Below are positions 44,055 to 56,022 of a DNA stretch of 64,000 nucleotides, piece by piece; position 1 is the first letter of the stretch; each line of letters starts with the position of its first letter. The notes below the pieces were generated by a model. It saw nothing but the letters and a program-made list of their open reading frames with translations, did no database searches and was not told where the DNA came from. The translations under genes and the position numbers were made by a program. Source of the DNA: Takakia lepidozioides (Eukaryota > Streptophyta > Takakiopsida > Takakiales > Takakiaceae); assembly GCA_030704615.1 (NCBI GenBank), contig CM060732.1:22506001-22570000 (forward strand). Reading direction: 5' to 3'.

Positions 44055-47000
44055 TCAACCTCTGTTTCTTGGAGCTAGAGCATTCATTACGGAGACTCTC
44101 CCTGGAATATTCGATGGATGATACAACTCCAATAATGAAACATGAAAGACTGGATGGATGCGCATACTTCGTGGGAGTTCAAGCCGAAAACTGACCGGAT
44201 TTATTTGTCGAATAATTTTGAATGGTCCCAGGCGTTGATAATCCAACTTTCTTGATGGCCGTGAAGTTTGTATGTCCCGTCGAAGAAGCCACACACGATC
44301 TCCGACCTTGAACTGGGGTTGGAGTTGACGACGTTGATCTGCATACTCCTTGATTGTTTTTGAGCTTCTACGAGGTGGAATATAAGCTCCTTGTGAATCA
44401 TAGCAAGATGAGTAGCAAGGTTTTCTGCAGCAGGGCTTCTAACAGTCTTCATGTGGAAATGGTTTGCTCGAGGATGATGACCATAATTGGAGAAAAATGG
44501 AGTTTGCTTGGTCGAAGAATGTATAGTGTTGTTGTAGGCAAACTTAGCCAATGACAGAAGGTCCGTCCAATTATCTTGGTGATAATTTATTGTACAGCGA
44601 AGATACTGTTCCAAAATTGGTTTACACATTCGGTTTGACCATCAGTCTGTGGATGATTAGTTGTAGAGAGGTTGATCTTAGTATCCAATATGTGAAATAA
44701 TCCCCTCCAGAAATTTGATATGAACTGTGGTCATCGATCAGATACGATGTCCTTCGGGAGTCCATGAATGCGATAGATATTATTAAGGAAGAGTCTTGCA
44801 GTTTCCTCGCCGGTAACCGTCTTATTACATGGAATGAAATGTGTGATCTTCGTAAAACGATCTACAATAACAAGGATTGAATCGGTAGTCTTGGAAATTG
44901 GAAGGTCCGTAATAAAGTCCATAGACGCGGACGACCATGGGCCCTTGGGAATGGGTAATGCTTGAAGAAGGTCGTAAGGTCGATGTCGTGGTCCCTTTGC
45001 TCTAGCACACGTGTCGCAAGATTTTATAAAAAAAATTCACGAGTTTCCACATCTGCTGCCACCAATAGTTCCTGGATATCAATTCCATTGTTTTGTTGAA
45101 ATCAAAATGTCCCGCTGTCGGAAGATCATGACATGTTTGGAGAATTCAAAGTCGTGTAGGTCCTGGAGGTACATAGAGAAATCCCTTGAAATAAAGTAAG
45201 TTATCTTTGAATTCGAAGTTGTTTGTAACATGTGGGTTGTCTCGAGGTCGATTTAGTTGACTTCGTAGTGTCGTAGCAAATTGGTCGCTCTTCAGTACTT
45301 CCTAAATCTCATTTATGATCTTTACATCGTTATAGGTGGACATGGATAACATATTCAATTGGAGATTTGCTGGTTTCAAGATGGTGGATTTCTGTTGGTC
45401 AAAAGCTGCATCCCCTTCTTTTGGCGCAAAATACGATCGTCGAGAAAGAGCATCTGGTTTTCCTTAAAGATGTCCGGGACGGTAGGTAATAACAAAATCA
45501 AACCTTGCTAGTGACATACTCCATCTCGCTTGTCGTCGATTCAAAACACGAGCACTCATAAAATACTCGAGGTTTTTGTGGTCGATATAAACTGTGATCT
45601 GATGTTTAGCTCTCTCCAATAGATGACGTCACTCCTCAAAAACATCGATAATCGCTAAAAGTTCTTTGTCATGGATTTCATAATTGATCTCTGCAGCGGA
45701 GAATTTGCGAGAATGAAAACCAACAGGGTGAAGTCAGTCATCTGTACCGTATTAAGAGAGTACCGCGCCAAGTGCAAAGTCCGCTGCATCTGCTTCCAAA
45801 AAGAATGGTTTAGATGGGTCTGCGTGTACCAGTATTGGAGCCGTTGTAAATGTCTGCTTCAGCCTTTCAAATGCTTGGTCAGCCTTCTCGTCCCATACAA
45901 ATTTGTCCTTCCATATGAGTCGTGTCAATGGTACAGCAATTTTAGAATAGTCCTTGACGAAGATTCTATAGAAATTTGCAAATCCTAGAAAACATTGTAC
46001 ATCTCGGACCGAAGTTGGTTTAATCCACTCGATAATGGTTTGTATTTTCTTCTGATCCATAAAGACTCATTTGTCGGAAATAATGTAGCCCAAAAATTCG
46101 ACTTCAGATTGGTGGAAAAGACATTTTTTCAACTTGGCGTATAGTCATTTTCCCCTCAATTTATCAAAGACAATGCGTACATGGCGACCATGTTCTTCTT
46201 CATTCTGTGAAAATATCAAAATGTCGTCCAAATAGATGATTTTGTAAATTCTCGAAAGATGTCATTCATCATGTGTTGAAAAATTGTTGGAGCATTTGTA
46301 AGACCGAAATGCATAACACTATATTCGAAATGTCCGTACCTTGTGTGAAAAGCAGTCTTCCATTCGTCTCCTTCTTTTATTCATACAAGGTTGTAAGCTC
46401 CTATCAAGTTGATCTTTGTGAAAAAATTTGCTCGTCCAAGTTGTTTGAGGAGTCTAGAAATCAGCGGTAGTGGGTAACGATTTTAATAGTGACTTTGTTG
46501 AGTCCACGATAGTCCACACACATGCGTAACTATCCGTCCTTCTTCTTCAATTGCACGATCATAAGGTCGATGTTCTGGCAACATGTCTACATTTTTCTTC
46601 TCGAAGACATCCTTGAAATCTTGATATTGAGTGGGTAATGTCGAAGTACCTTGGTCTGTAGTGGTTTTGATCGGAGTCGCATAAAGTGCAAATGTCGCAT
46701 CTTTCTTCGCTCTCATGAAGGCTCTAGTTCCAAGAAATAGGGGTTGAATATCTTTGGTACTTTTGCATTTTTGTCTTGCCGAAATTTTTCGTAATCGCCA
46801 GTCGATATCAGGATTATGAAGTACAAACCAAGGAAGTCCAAGAATCACAGGATTCGTTGGAGACTGGATGACATTGAAAACAATCTTGTGATGCTTGATT
46901 TTTAAGCTTCAATTCAAGGGGTCGAGTTTCATGGTTAATATTTCCTGATGCTAACGGTCGTCCATCGATGACTTCAACAGGGGCCGAGAATTTCTTTTTT

Positions 47001-48244
47001 ACGAGCGTTAAATTGTGTTGCTTCGCAAAGTCCTTGTCAATAAAACACGCTGAAACGCCCGAGTCCAAAAGTGCTTCTACGAAGATATCTCGATTTTGCA
47101 TCCTGATCTTTACTGGAACTATGAAACAAGGTACAGAGTCTGGAGGTAGAAATAGACCCTTTTTTTTTAAGGAATTTGAGGTGTCCAGCCGCATGGTCCT
47201 TACTATGACTGGACATCTTCGTTTTCCAACCTCATCGTATCGAACACTTGAGTTGTGTCCCGAGCTTTGAATCTTCTCTTGTTGGGGCAGTTTAATGCTA
47301 TGTGATCATCTTCTCCGCAATAAAAACATAATCCGTTTGAGCGTCGTCTTTGTTTTTTTTTGTGGCGCCAATGGCTTGAATCGGCATCAATCTGCATATG
47401 ATCATTACCAGATGTCTGATGGATCGTTGTGTTTGGTGCCGTAGTAGCAGCGGCATGGTGCGTCGTCGACCATCCAGATCGCTTCTCTAAACGTCTTTCG
47501 AACAAACGATTATCGCATGCAATGACTTGGGTGATGAATTCGCTCAGTGTACTCACGTTTGGCATTGTCAGCAACAAATTTTTACAACCTCTTTTAGACC
47601 ACATCGAAACTGACTCATGAGACTCTTCTCATTCCAGTCGAGGTCGCACGCAAGTTGTCGAAATTCGGCAGCATAAACGAAAGCTGGACGTGCTCCTTGT
47701 CGAATATTTCGCATCTTTGTCTCTGCAACTCTCTCTCTCTATCATTCTCTCCAAATGTTGCAGTGAACTCGGACATGAACGCTTCAAGATTATATAGTAA
47801 ATGCTAATTTTTCTCTAATAGCGGTGCAAACCAAGATATGGCAGTGTCTGATAGAATGGTGCCCACGAATCCCACTTGAATACCTTCATCAGGGTAGCGT
47901 TGTGGATGTAGTCGTAGGAACAATCGTATTTGTTGAACAAAACCGCGAAATATTGATCTCGTCCCATCAAATTTTTCGGGTATGCTGACCTTTGGTTTCT
48001 TTGTAATCTGTTGAAGATTTGGAGGAACCGTTGCAGTAAGATTTATTGTAGTAGGGACTCGCAAAATTGAAGATCCATTGTTCGACTCCTTCAACTCTGA
48101 AATTTGTTGTTGCAAATTGTTGAGAGCGTTGCCAAGATCTTGAGACTGATCAACTTGTAGTTGGGCAGTAGAGGCACGAAGTTCTTGCATTTGGAGCTAA
48201 AGACTCTACAATGTGGCGACCATTTCCACAAATATGCCTTCCAT
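44055..48244 (-). pseudogene. Ty3/gypsy gag-pol, copy 2, decayed
   Basis: On the minus strand: gag start at 48244 with two CAG-to-TAG stops in the first 20 codons, gag core (47804-48190), knuckle CFYCGEDDHIALNC (47203-47604), protease LLDSGVSACF (46814-47194), RT fragments, RT thumb/RNase H (FLGFANFYRIFVKDYSKI, LEADAADFALGAVLS at 45752-46060), integrase core (MDFITDLPISKTTDSILVIVDRF, 44731-44922) and integrase C-terminus with HPVFHVSLLELY (44055-44294). Many stops and shifts between. The LTR expected upstream of gag is replaced by a palindrome array. Confidence 0.85.
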
Positions 48245-48278
48245 CTTAACTAACTAAAAAACAAACTTTAGTCTCGCA

Positions 48279-49130
48279 ACACCGTACACCACTTTCAGTG
48301 ACATCTGCAGAAAAAACCAAAAAAAAAAATCCTAAAAAAACCCTAAAAATCCTTAAAAATACCCCAAAAAGGGAAAAACAAAACCCCTGAACATGGGTGT
48401 GCAACACCGCCACACCTCTTTCAGTGGCACCGCACACTAAATAGAAAACCCTAAAAATCCTTTAAAAATCCTTTAAAAAAAAATACCTAAAAAAAACTCT
48501 TGAAAAGGGGTGTGCGGCACTACACACAAAACAAAACCCTGAAAAAACCACAAAAAAAAAACAAAAATCTTTAAACGATGCCGCTTTCAGTGGCATCGCA
48601 CACTAAAAACAAAACCCTATAAAAACCCTAAAACCCCTTTAAAAACCATAAAAAAAAAAAAAAAACAAAAAAACAAAAACTCCTGAAAAGGAGTATGCGG
48701 TGCCGCACACCTATTTCAGTGGCACCGCTCACTAGAAAACCCTAAACCCTAAATCCTAAAAAACTCCTTAAAACCCTTAAAAAAACCTAAAAAACCCTTA
48801 AAACCCTAAGAAATCCCCAATAAAAAACAAAATCCTGAAAAGGGGTGTGCGGCACTGCACGCCTCTTTCAATGACATCGCACATTGCAAAAACCCTAAGT
48901 AAACCCTAGGAACCCTAAAAAAACCCTTACAACCCCCAAAAACTCATCATCTGAAAATGGTGTGCGGCACCGCACACCACTTTCAGTAGAACCTGCGGGG
49001 AAAATAAAACCCCCCTAAGAACTCCCTATAAAAACCGTAAAAAAACCCTAAAAACATGAAAAAACAAGAAAAAAATTCAGTGGCATCTACGAGGAAAAAA
49101 ACCCTAAAACCCTAATGAAACCCTAAAGAA
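48279..49130. repeat. Array of GTGCGGCACCGCAC palindromes with CCCTAAA-like spacers
   Basis: Six to seven units of about 110-140 bp. Each has GTGTGCGGCACCGCACAC or a decayed form, the block TTTCAGTGGCACCGCACACTA, and a C/A-rich spacer with repeated CCCTAAA and CCTTAAAA. CCCTAAA is the plant telomere heptamer, but the copies are irregular. No coding content. Confidence 0.85.
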
Positions 49131-49389
49131 ACACTAATTACCCATCCACTACACCACCTTCCTCTTAATTACTAATCTTCATTGTGCCCACTTTCAATAT
49201 CGCAGCAATTGGTTGGATCCTTGGCAACTGTGCTCTTCATATAGTCACTGGCATGCCTATAGGGACATCGTATCCGCGGTTATGGGTGTCATCCGCGGAA
49301 TTGCGTACAATACCTTTTTACAAAATCCTGAGGCAGCACCGTTCACGTGAGCACAGCCTCACCGTTCACAATCTAGCATCTCTCATTGT

Positions 49390-49495
49390 GACAATATAGC
49401 GCCAAGTGCAAAGTCGGAAGCGTCTGCCTAAAAAAAAAATGATTTGGTCGGATCTGCATGGATTAAAATGGGAAACACTGTATTCGTTAAAAGTG
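49390..49495 (-). mobile_element. Gypsy RNase H fragment
   Basis: Minus strand reads FPILIHADPTKSFF, a stop in an A-run, then ADASDFALGAI. This is the RT-RNase H junction of a Ty3/gypsy element, similar to 45752-46060 in copy 2. Confidence 0.7.
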
Positions 49496-50030
49496 GACAT
49501 GATGGTAGAAAAGTGGACAAGAGCATATTAGAAGGCCTATGAACAGAAATAAAGATACAACTAAAAATATTTTCTTGTATGAAATCTAATCTCCATACCA
49601 TAAAAAAGATATACATATGAAATGGATTCAATCAAAATAATATATATGGTGCAATATATACATGATGATGTCATGAAATTTTATCATTGTAATGGTATCA
49701 TGTGTGTATATATATGTCATATATATACTCATATACACGTAAATATATAAAATAATTATAATAAATAGTATTGGGATAAAATAGACAAATGATCTCTATT
49801 CAATTTCATCAATTCATGTTTTGTCAAACTAGAAATACAAATATACAAACAATTTGGGAGAGAAAATTTGATATCATTTAAAATCTAATGTTTTATTCAA
49901 AACATTATGAAAATGTACAATGTCTCTTTAGTTTCAAACGGGAACTACGAATTTTGATCCTAAATTGTAACTTGATGTTCGTCAGCAACATCATTATCCG
50001 TAAGCAACATATGATTTTTGAAATGTTCAT
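49496..50030. other. AT-rich spacer
   Basis: Strongly A/T-rich, with TATATG-type microsatellite-like runs near 49.63-49.75 kb. No gene seen. Confidence 0.5.
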
Positions 50031-50039
50031 ATAATATTT

Positions 50040-50781
50040 TTGGAACAACAATTTCTGCCTCTATTTTTTTGTTGTGTCATATTTTGGTTTTGTTTGTCCC
50101 GATGATATTTCTCCACAAAATAAATACAGAGTCTACTGGAATGTCGTTTTCACCATCATCACTTGGTACCCAAGTTCTGTATAAACAGTTGTTGTATTGT
50201 AATGACACTACAATTACATTTTTGGGATGTTTTTGGGTGTATTCGGCCAGTACCACATAATATGGATTTTGTCATTATCATGCGGTTGTCGCGTTATGTT
50301 CAACACTTTTCCCACCCAAAATGGAACACCATTTTGTACTTGTTCGTCCTCAATATGCACACCCACAAAATGTTCTGCTTCGATGTCTTTCCATGGATCA
50401 AATTCTTCGGATATTCCAACATTAGTAGTCAAATTGACATCACTTGCTTCCTTGTTCACTTCGAGCACTTCTTCAACCTTCATTTTCGTCTGTATGACCT
50501 CTCACCAATGTAGGCGTATCATCATCGGAGTTCTAATCAAATACATCATTGCTTGGTGTTGTGGTATTTTAAACTGTTTTGCGTTTTTTGTGAGGAATTG
50601 TAACGTCTACAGGTAATACGAAATCATCGACATCAGTCTCTTCATTTGTTGATCTCATTGATGAACTGACAGTTCGATGTTTGTAGCGTCGTTTGTGAGA
50701 ATGTATGCGATTGACATTATTAGGGATAATAATATCATCAATATTTGTCTCACCAACAACATTGTTGTGCCTCAACATCAC
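50040..50781 (-). pseudogene. C-terminal fragment of an unrecognised protein
   Basis: Three minus-strand pieces in neighbouring frames look related: a basic, Asp-rich linker with an NLS-like HKRRYKHR (50781-50569), a globular-looking piece EEFDPWKDIEAEHFVGVHIE...VPFWVGKVLNITRQ...IHIMWYWPN (50483-50214), and LYRTWVPSDDGENDIPVDSVFILW (about 50200-50080). A FWVGKV...HWYxP pattern occurs at the ends of some plant transposon-associated proteins, from memory; I cannot assign it. Stops and shifts indicate decay. Confidence 0.35.
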
Positions 50782-51510
50782 AATTTCTAGTCACGTCTTC
50801 AATATCTCCAAGTATCTATGTTTTCGACCACCGGATCATATGACAGAATTGATGCACTATTCTATCCAAAAACCCTCTGGTCTCCCCCTGGTCTTACACT
50901 TCTTTTATATGAACCGCAACATCATGTGGCTCAAAACAAACAAGGTAATCATTTTGCAACGATAACGCCATCAGTACTTATCAATTCAACAAGCTTAATT
51001 TTTTTGCGATCTATACAAAACACTGACTTATTTATTAGTATATTTTCATAGTAACAAGTTATTTTATAGATATTAAATTCATGCAATTTTCAGTTAAGTA
51101 ACTATAATTCTTGAGTTTTGATATTCATAAAAAGATAAAAGTAACATTTCAACATATGTTAGAATGTAGGGTATTTATATTGTGTACATATCAATAACCG
51201 TAGTGCATGATTTATTGTACCTTACTTTATACATGACTGAAGCTAGAACACAATTCATTTTATGACCAAATCATAATTTAATCTTAATAAATATTATTTG
51301 TAACATTAATCTAACCAATTCTACATATATGTAATATTTTACACTTCCAAAAGATCAAACAAAAAATATACTTAAAACTATCTATTGCAATAAGATAGAC
51401 ATATTATCTTCGATTATGTGAATAATTTTATAGTATATGTATTTTTTAGTATTTCTAATAATACAAACATATTTTCAGACAATAAACAAAATATCTATCA
51501 AATCCATATG
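50782..51510. other. AT-rich spacer
   Basis: No supported gene or repeat. Ends in a (TA)n run at 51518-51543. Confidence 0.4.
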
Positions 51511-51542
51511 ATTTACCAATATATATATATATATATATATAT

Positions 51543-51757
51543 CCAAAAAGAAACGTAGGAACGAAAGCCCACAAATTCATGCCCTAGAGGAGGGGGAAAA
51601 ACTAACCCTCTTTCAATATGGGCCATGAGACCTACAGGACGATCAACGCCTTGGCATACCATCACGAACAATCCCACACACGGTGCAGGATACCAGATTG
51701 AACCCTGAACCACCAAGGCGACACATTGTGCACTTACCAGCTGAGCTACCAGCCCAT
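51543..51757 (-). mobile_element. tRNA-derived SINE
   Basis: On the minus strand the unit opens with GGGCTGGTAGCTCAGCTGG, a good pol III A box, and 55 bp later has GGGTTCAATCTGG, a B box. A non-tRNA body of about 140 bp follows, ending in a (TA)n tail on the plus-strand left (51518-51543). The head cannot fold as a perfect tRNA. Confidence 0.65.
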
Positions 51758-51759
51758 GT

Positions 51760-52185
51760 GCAAAATTTTATATTGTGCCACGTGGCACAGGAAGAAGAGG
51801 CACCGCCAAATAAATAAAAATTAACAAAAATTAAAAAGAATGGAGTTTTAAATTGTGCCACATGGCGCTCCGCATAATGCTTCCACGTGGCTCAGCGCGG
51901 ACAGGTGCAACCAAGAAAATATTTTTTACATTTCATTTTAAAGAAATTAGAAAATAAACTATTTTCTATCGCTGGCAGCGTCCTGCGACTCCGCCACGTG
52001 GCGCAAAGCGGACACGCGCCGCCCCAAAAGTTATCATTAATAAATTAATAAATAATAAATAAAATAAAATAAAAACCAAAACTATTTTTTATCACTGGCA
52101 CATGGCGATTCCACGCGACGAGACGTGGACAGGCGCCGCCCACAAAAACAATTAAAATTTAAAAAACAAATTTAATTTTTTTTTA
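51760..52185. repeat. CACGTG-rich spacer
   Basis: Repeated GCCACGTGGC/CCACGTGG palindromes and GGACAGGTGC/GGACAGGCGC blocks separated by A-rich stretches. They are a decayed continuation of the repeat unit to the right. Confidence 0.5.
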
Positions 52186-52189
52186 AAAA

Positions 52190-54010
52190 AAACCAAAATA
52201 ATTTTCTATCGCTGGCGCATGGCGGTGCCGTCCGAAAAAACCCAAAAAATAAATAAATAAACCCATGTGGCTGCGCCATGTGATTCTGCCACGTGGCACG
52301 ACAGGGACAGGCGCCGCCATATATTTGAAAAAATCTTGGTTTATGGATTGGACGTTGGTTGTGTCCATAATGGTGCACACATAACATACTATAACTGTGT
52401 TTTTTCTAAAATTAATAGTGGTTATTCTTTTTTGATTCCTATGTAAGAGGATCACCCCATATGCTCATATGCAACAGCCGCCCAAACTTGGAGTGGAGAG
52501 CAAACTGGAGTACTGGCGCGAACGTCAACAACAAGTGTGCTTTTAGGTTACTGTTGGGGGTGTTGCGTATGCAACAGCCTGTAATTTGCATTGTGGATTT
52601 TTATTGTTTTGTGTTATGTCGTTATACGTTATTGCAATAAAGAGAATAAAAATAAATAAATAAATAAATAAAAACATCGTCGAACATATGGGTGTAGCAT
52701 GCGCAACACCCCTAGTCAAATGAAAAATTAATAAGAGTATAAGAGTAGTTATAATTTAAAATAAATTTATTTATTTATTTAAAAAAAAACCAGAACGATT
52801 TTCTATGATTGGCACATGGCGGTTCCATGCGGCGGAACCCAGACAGGCGCCGCCCGAAAATGACCGAAAACAAAACAAAACAAAAATAAATAAATAAAAT
52901 AAAAAAACATTTAGCTCCGCCGAGTAATTCTGCCACGTTGCGCGACGGGACATGCGCCGCCATATATATGAAAAATCCTTGGTTTGTGGATGGGACGTTG
53001 GCTGCGTCCATAATGGTGCACACATGACATACCATTATGGTGCGTCCATTATAGTGCTCCATAATTGTGTTTTTTCTATAATTAATAGTGGTCATTCTTT
53101 TTTGGTTCTTATATAAGAGGGTCACTCCATATGTATGCTCATCTGCAACCGCCGTCCAAACTTGGAGTGGAGAGCAAACTGGAGTATTGGCGCGAACGTC
53201 AATAACAAATGTGGGGGTGTTGCGTACGCAACAACCTGTAATTTGCATTAAGGATTTTTATTGTTTTGTGTTATATCGTTATACGTTATTGCAATAAAAA
53301 GAATATAAAAAAGGAAGAAAGAGCATTGTCGACATATGGGTGTAGTATGCGCAACACCCCCAGTCAAATGAAAAATTAATAAGAATATAAGAGTAGTTAT
53401 AATTATTATTATTTTTTAAATAAAACCTAAAACGATTTTCTATCACTGGGCACATGGCGGTTCCACGCGGCGGGATGCGGAGAGGCGCCGCCCAAAAAAA
53501 GCCCAAAATTTTATTTTATTTTATTTAAAAAAAAAAACACATGTGGCTGCACTACGTGATGCTGCCACGTGGCGCGACGGGGACAGGCGCCGCCATATAT
53601 ATATGAAAAAAAATTGGGTTTATAGATGGGACATTGATTGCGTCCATAATGGTACACACATGATATACCATTATGATGCGTCTATTATGGTGTTCCATAA
53701 TTGTATTTTTTCTATAATTAATAGTGGTCATTCTTTTTTGGTTCCTATATAAGAGGGTCACCCCATATGTATGCTCATTTGTAACCGCCATCCAGGAGAG
53801 CAAACTGGAGTACTGGCGCGAACGTCAACAACATGTGTGCTTTCAGGTTAGTGCGTGGGTGTTGCGTACGCAACAGCCTGCAGTTTTCATTGTGGATTTT
53901 TATTGTTTTGTGTTGTGTCATTGTATGTTATTGCAATAAGGAGAATATAAAATGGGAAGAAAGAACATTGTCGAACATATGGGTGTAGCATGCGCAACAC
54001 CCCTAGTCAA
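52190..54010. repeat. Three tandem copies of a ~600-bp unit with GTTGCGTACGCAAC palindromes
   Basis: Starts near 52205, 52796 and 53436. Each unit has, in order: ATGGCGGTTCC, GCCACG(T)GGCGCGACGGGGACA, GGCGCCGCCATATAT, a TATAAGAGGGTCAC block, GGAGAGCAAACTGGAGTACTGG, GGTGTTGCGTACGCAACAGCC, TTATTGCAATAAA and GTGTAGCATGCGCAACACCCC. TATA-like and AATAAA-like signals make each unit look like an LTR or a short transcription unit, but TG/CA ends and an internal domain are missing. Confidence 0.75.
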
Positions 54011-54039
54011 ATGAAAAATCAATAATAATACATGTTGAC

Positions 54040-54240
54040 TAAGGGGGTGTTGCGTACGCAACCACTTCTTTAGGGTTTAGGGGTTAAGATTTGGACATAT
54101 GCACGAAATGTAAGATATTTCACATGTTCATTAGGGTGTTGCGTACGTTACACCCTCATCTTCTCCTTGATAATGAGAAAATAAATTGATAAAAAGATAT
54201 TGACGTCAAGGAATATAGGGGTATTGCGTACGGCGGAAAG
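54040..54240. repeat. Extra GTTGCGTACGCAAC palindromes before copia element 1
   Basis: GTGTTGCGTACGCAACC near 54048, GTGTTGCGTACGTTACACC near 54133 and GTATTGCGTACGGCG near 54222, i.e. increasingly decayed. Copia homology begins directly after the last. Confidence 0.7.
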
Positions 54241-54780
54241 ATACCATAACACTGGAAAAAGTGAGCGTAGTGGGGGGAGCAACACCACTGCAAAGAATGG
54301 GAGGTACAGTGGGAGTCAGCAGAAACGAGAATACACTCCGGAAGAGAGGAAGACTAGGAATAGGAATTGAAGAATTGAAGAAGAACAGCCAGTGCAATGA
54401 ATGTCATGGATGGGGACACTGGAGCAAGGAGTGTAATGAAGATCCGTGCATTATTAAAGGATGCAAGAGAGATTGTAAATCGCGTAAGTCAAGAAGTCAA
54501 ACAAATGTCACAGAAGGAAAATTTACAGAGAGTGATGCGTTTCTTGTAGAAACAGAACTTGCCAGTGATGGTGGGAGCACTCATGAGCACTGTATCTTCA
54601 GCAATTCCAAGCGGAGATGAGATGCACGCAGGTGATCATGAAGAGTTCACAACAGATAATGCACGTGGACAATGGGTTTGCAGTTATGCATATACCTCAC
54701 TTTCGGATCGAGGCCAGAATATTTGGATCGCAGATTCTGGAGCTTCAAAGCATATGACTTTTCATCGGGAATAATATGCA

Positions 54781-55986
54781 ATGGTGGAACCCATCGACGA
54801 AGGAGTTTGGGGGGTCAAATTTTCAACAGATCTTCAAGTCTGGGTGAGAGGAGTAGGAGACATCGAAATAGAATCCTATGTTGATGGAAGGTGGACAAGA
54901 AATACACTGAAACGAGTCCTCTATGTTCCAGAGTTAAGAAGGAACCTCGTGTCTGTCACACAACTTATAAACAAAGGCATAACATGCTTATATAGACAAA
55001 GTACTTGTAAATTCTATGCAGAGCAAGGAAAGTCTAAGCTTGTCATGGTAGGAGTCAGAGAAGGTCAACTATGGAAGTTGGACATTAAGGTCATCAAGCC
55101 AGAGATTGCACAAGCTAACACAGTCTTAGCAGAGATTGGTTCAGTGACACAAAAATCAGATACTATTGAGAATTGGCATAAACGATTTGGACATGTTAAT
55201 CCAGAAGTGCTTAAGATAATGGAGATGAAAGGAACTGTGACAGGTCTTTCAATTTCACATCAAATGAGTGATATGCCATTTTGTGAGGGATACGTCCATG
55301 GGAAGAATCACCGTCAGAGTTTCCCTAAGCATAGCCAGAGAGAGAAAGTCAGTGCTTCAGGTCTGTTCTATCATGCAGACGTAGTTGGTCCAATGCAGCA
55401 TACGTCTATTGGAGGGGCTAGGTATTTTGTGAATTTCAAAGATGACTATAGTGGTCATAGAGTGGTCTATTGCATAGCACAGAAGAGCGATGTGTTTAAC
55501 CAGTTCAAAGACCTATGGAATCTGTCAAAGAATATGACAGGCAATGAGATGGTCAAATTTAGAACCAATCGTGGTTCTGAATTTGTCAACAAAGAATTTG
55601 CAAATTTTCTATCAATGAAAGGTATTAGGCATGAGTTGACAGCAGCATATAGTCCCGAGCAGAATGGATTTGCAGAATGAGACATCAGGACTATTATAGA
55701 AATGGTCAGGTCAATGTTATATGCCAAACAGATGTCACTCAAATTCTGGGGAGAAGCAGTGATGACGATAGTTTATTTGCCCAACCGAATCGGAACTGAA
55801 GCAACCAATTATGTGACACCTTTACAAGCTTGGTGTCGGAAGAAACCAGATGTGGCACATCTCAGAACATTCGGCACTTCAGCCTATGCACATGTACCAA
55901 AAGAGCTTCGGAGAAAGCTTGATAGCAAGAGCAGAAAGTGCATTTTCTTGGGATATAATCCCTGCAGCAAGGCATACAGACTTTGA
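54781..55986 (+). pseudogene. Copia 1 GAG-pre-integrase and integrase
   Basis: 54781-55680 contains NWHKRFGHVN (integrase zinc region), FYHADVVGPM (first D), FRTNRGSEF (D replaced by N in the second catalytic position, normally TDRGxEF) and YSPEQNGFAE (E). An AGA-to-TGA type stop at 55678 separates it from 55702-55986, which continues the core. So the integrase has both a stop and a lost catalytic residue. Confidence 0.8.
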
Positions 55987-56022
55987 GACCAAGAGAAGTA
56001 GAAGGTCATTATTAGTAGAGAC

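Noticed and set aside
48700-48800. True telomere or interstitial telomeric block
   Set aside because: CCCTAAA units are few, irregular and mixed with CCTTAAAA and other variants; called telomere-like only.
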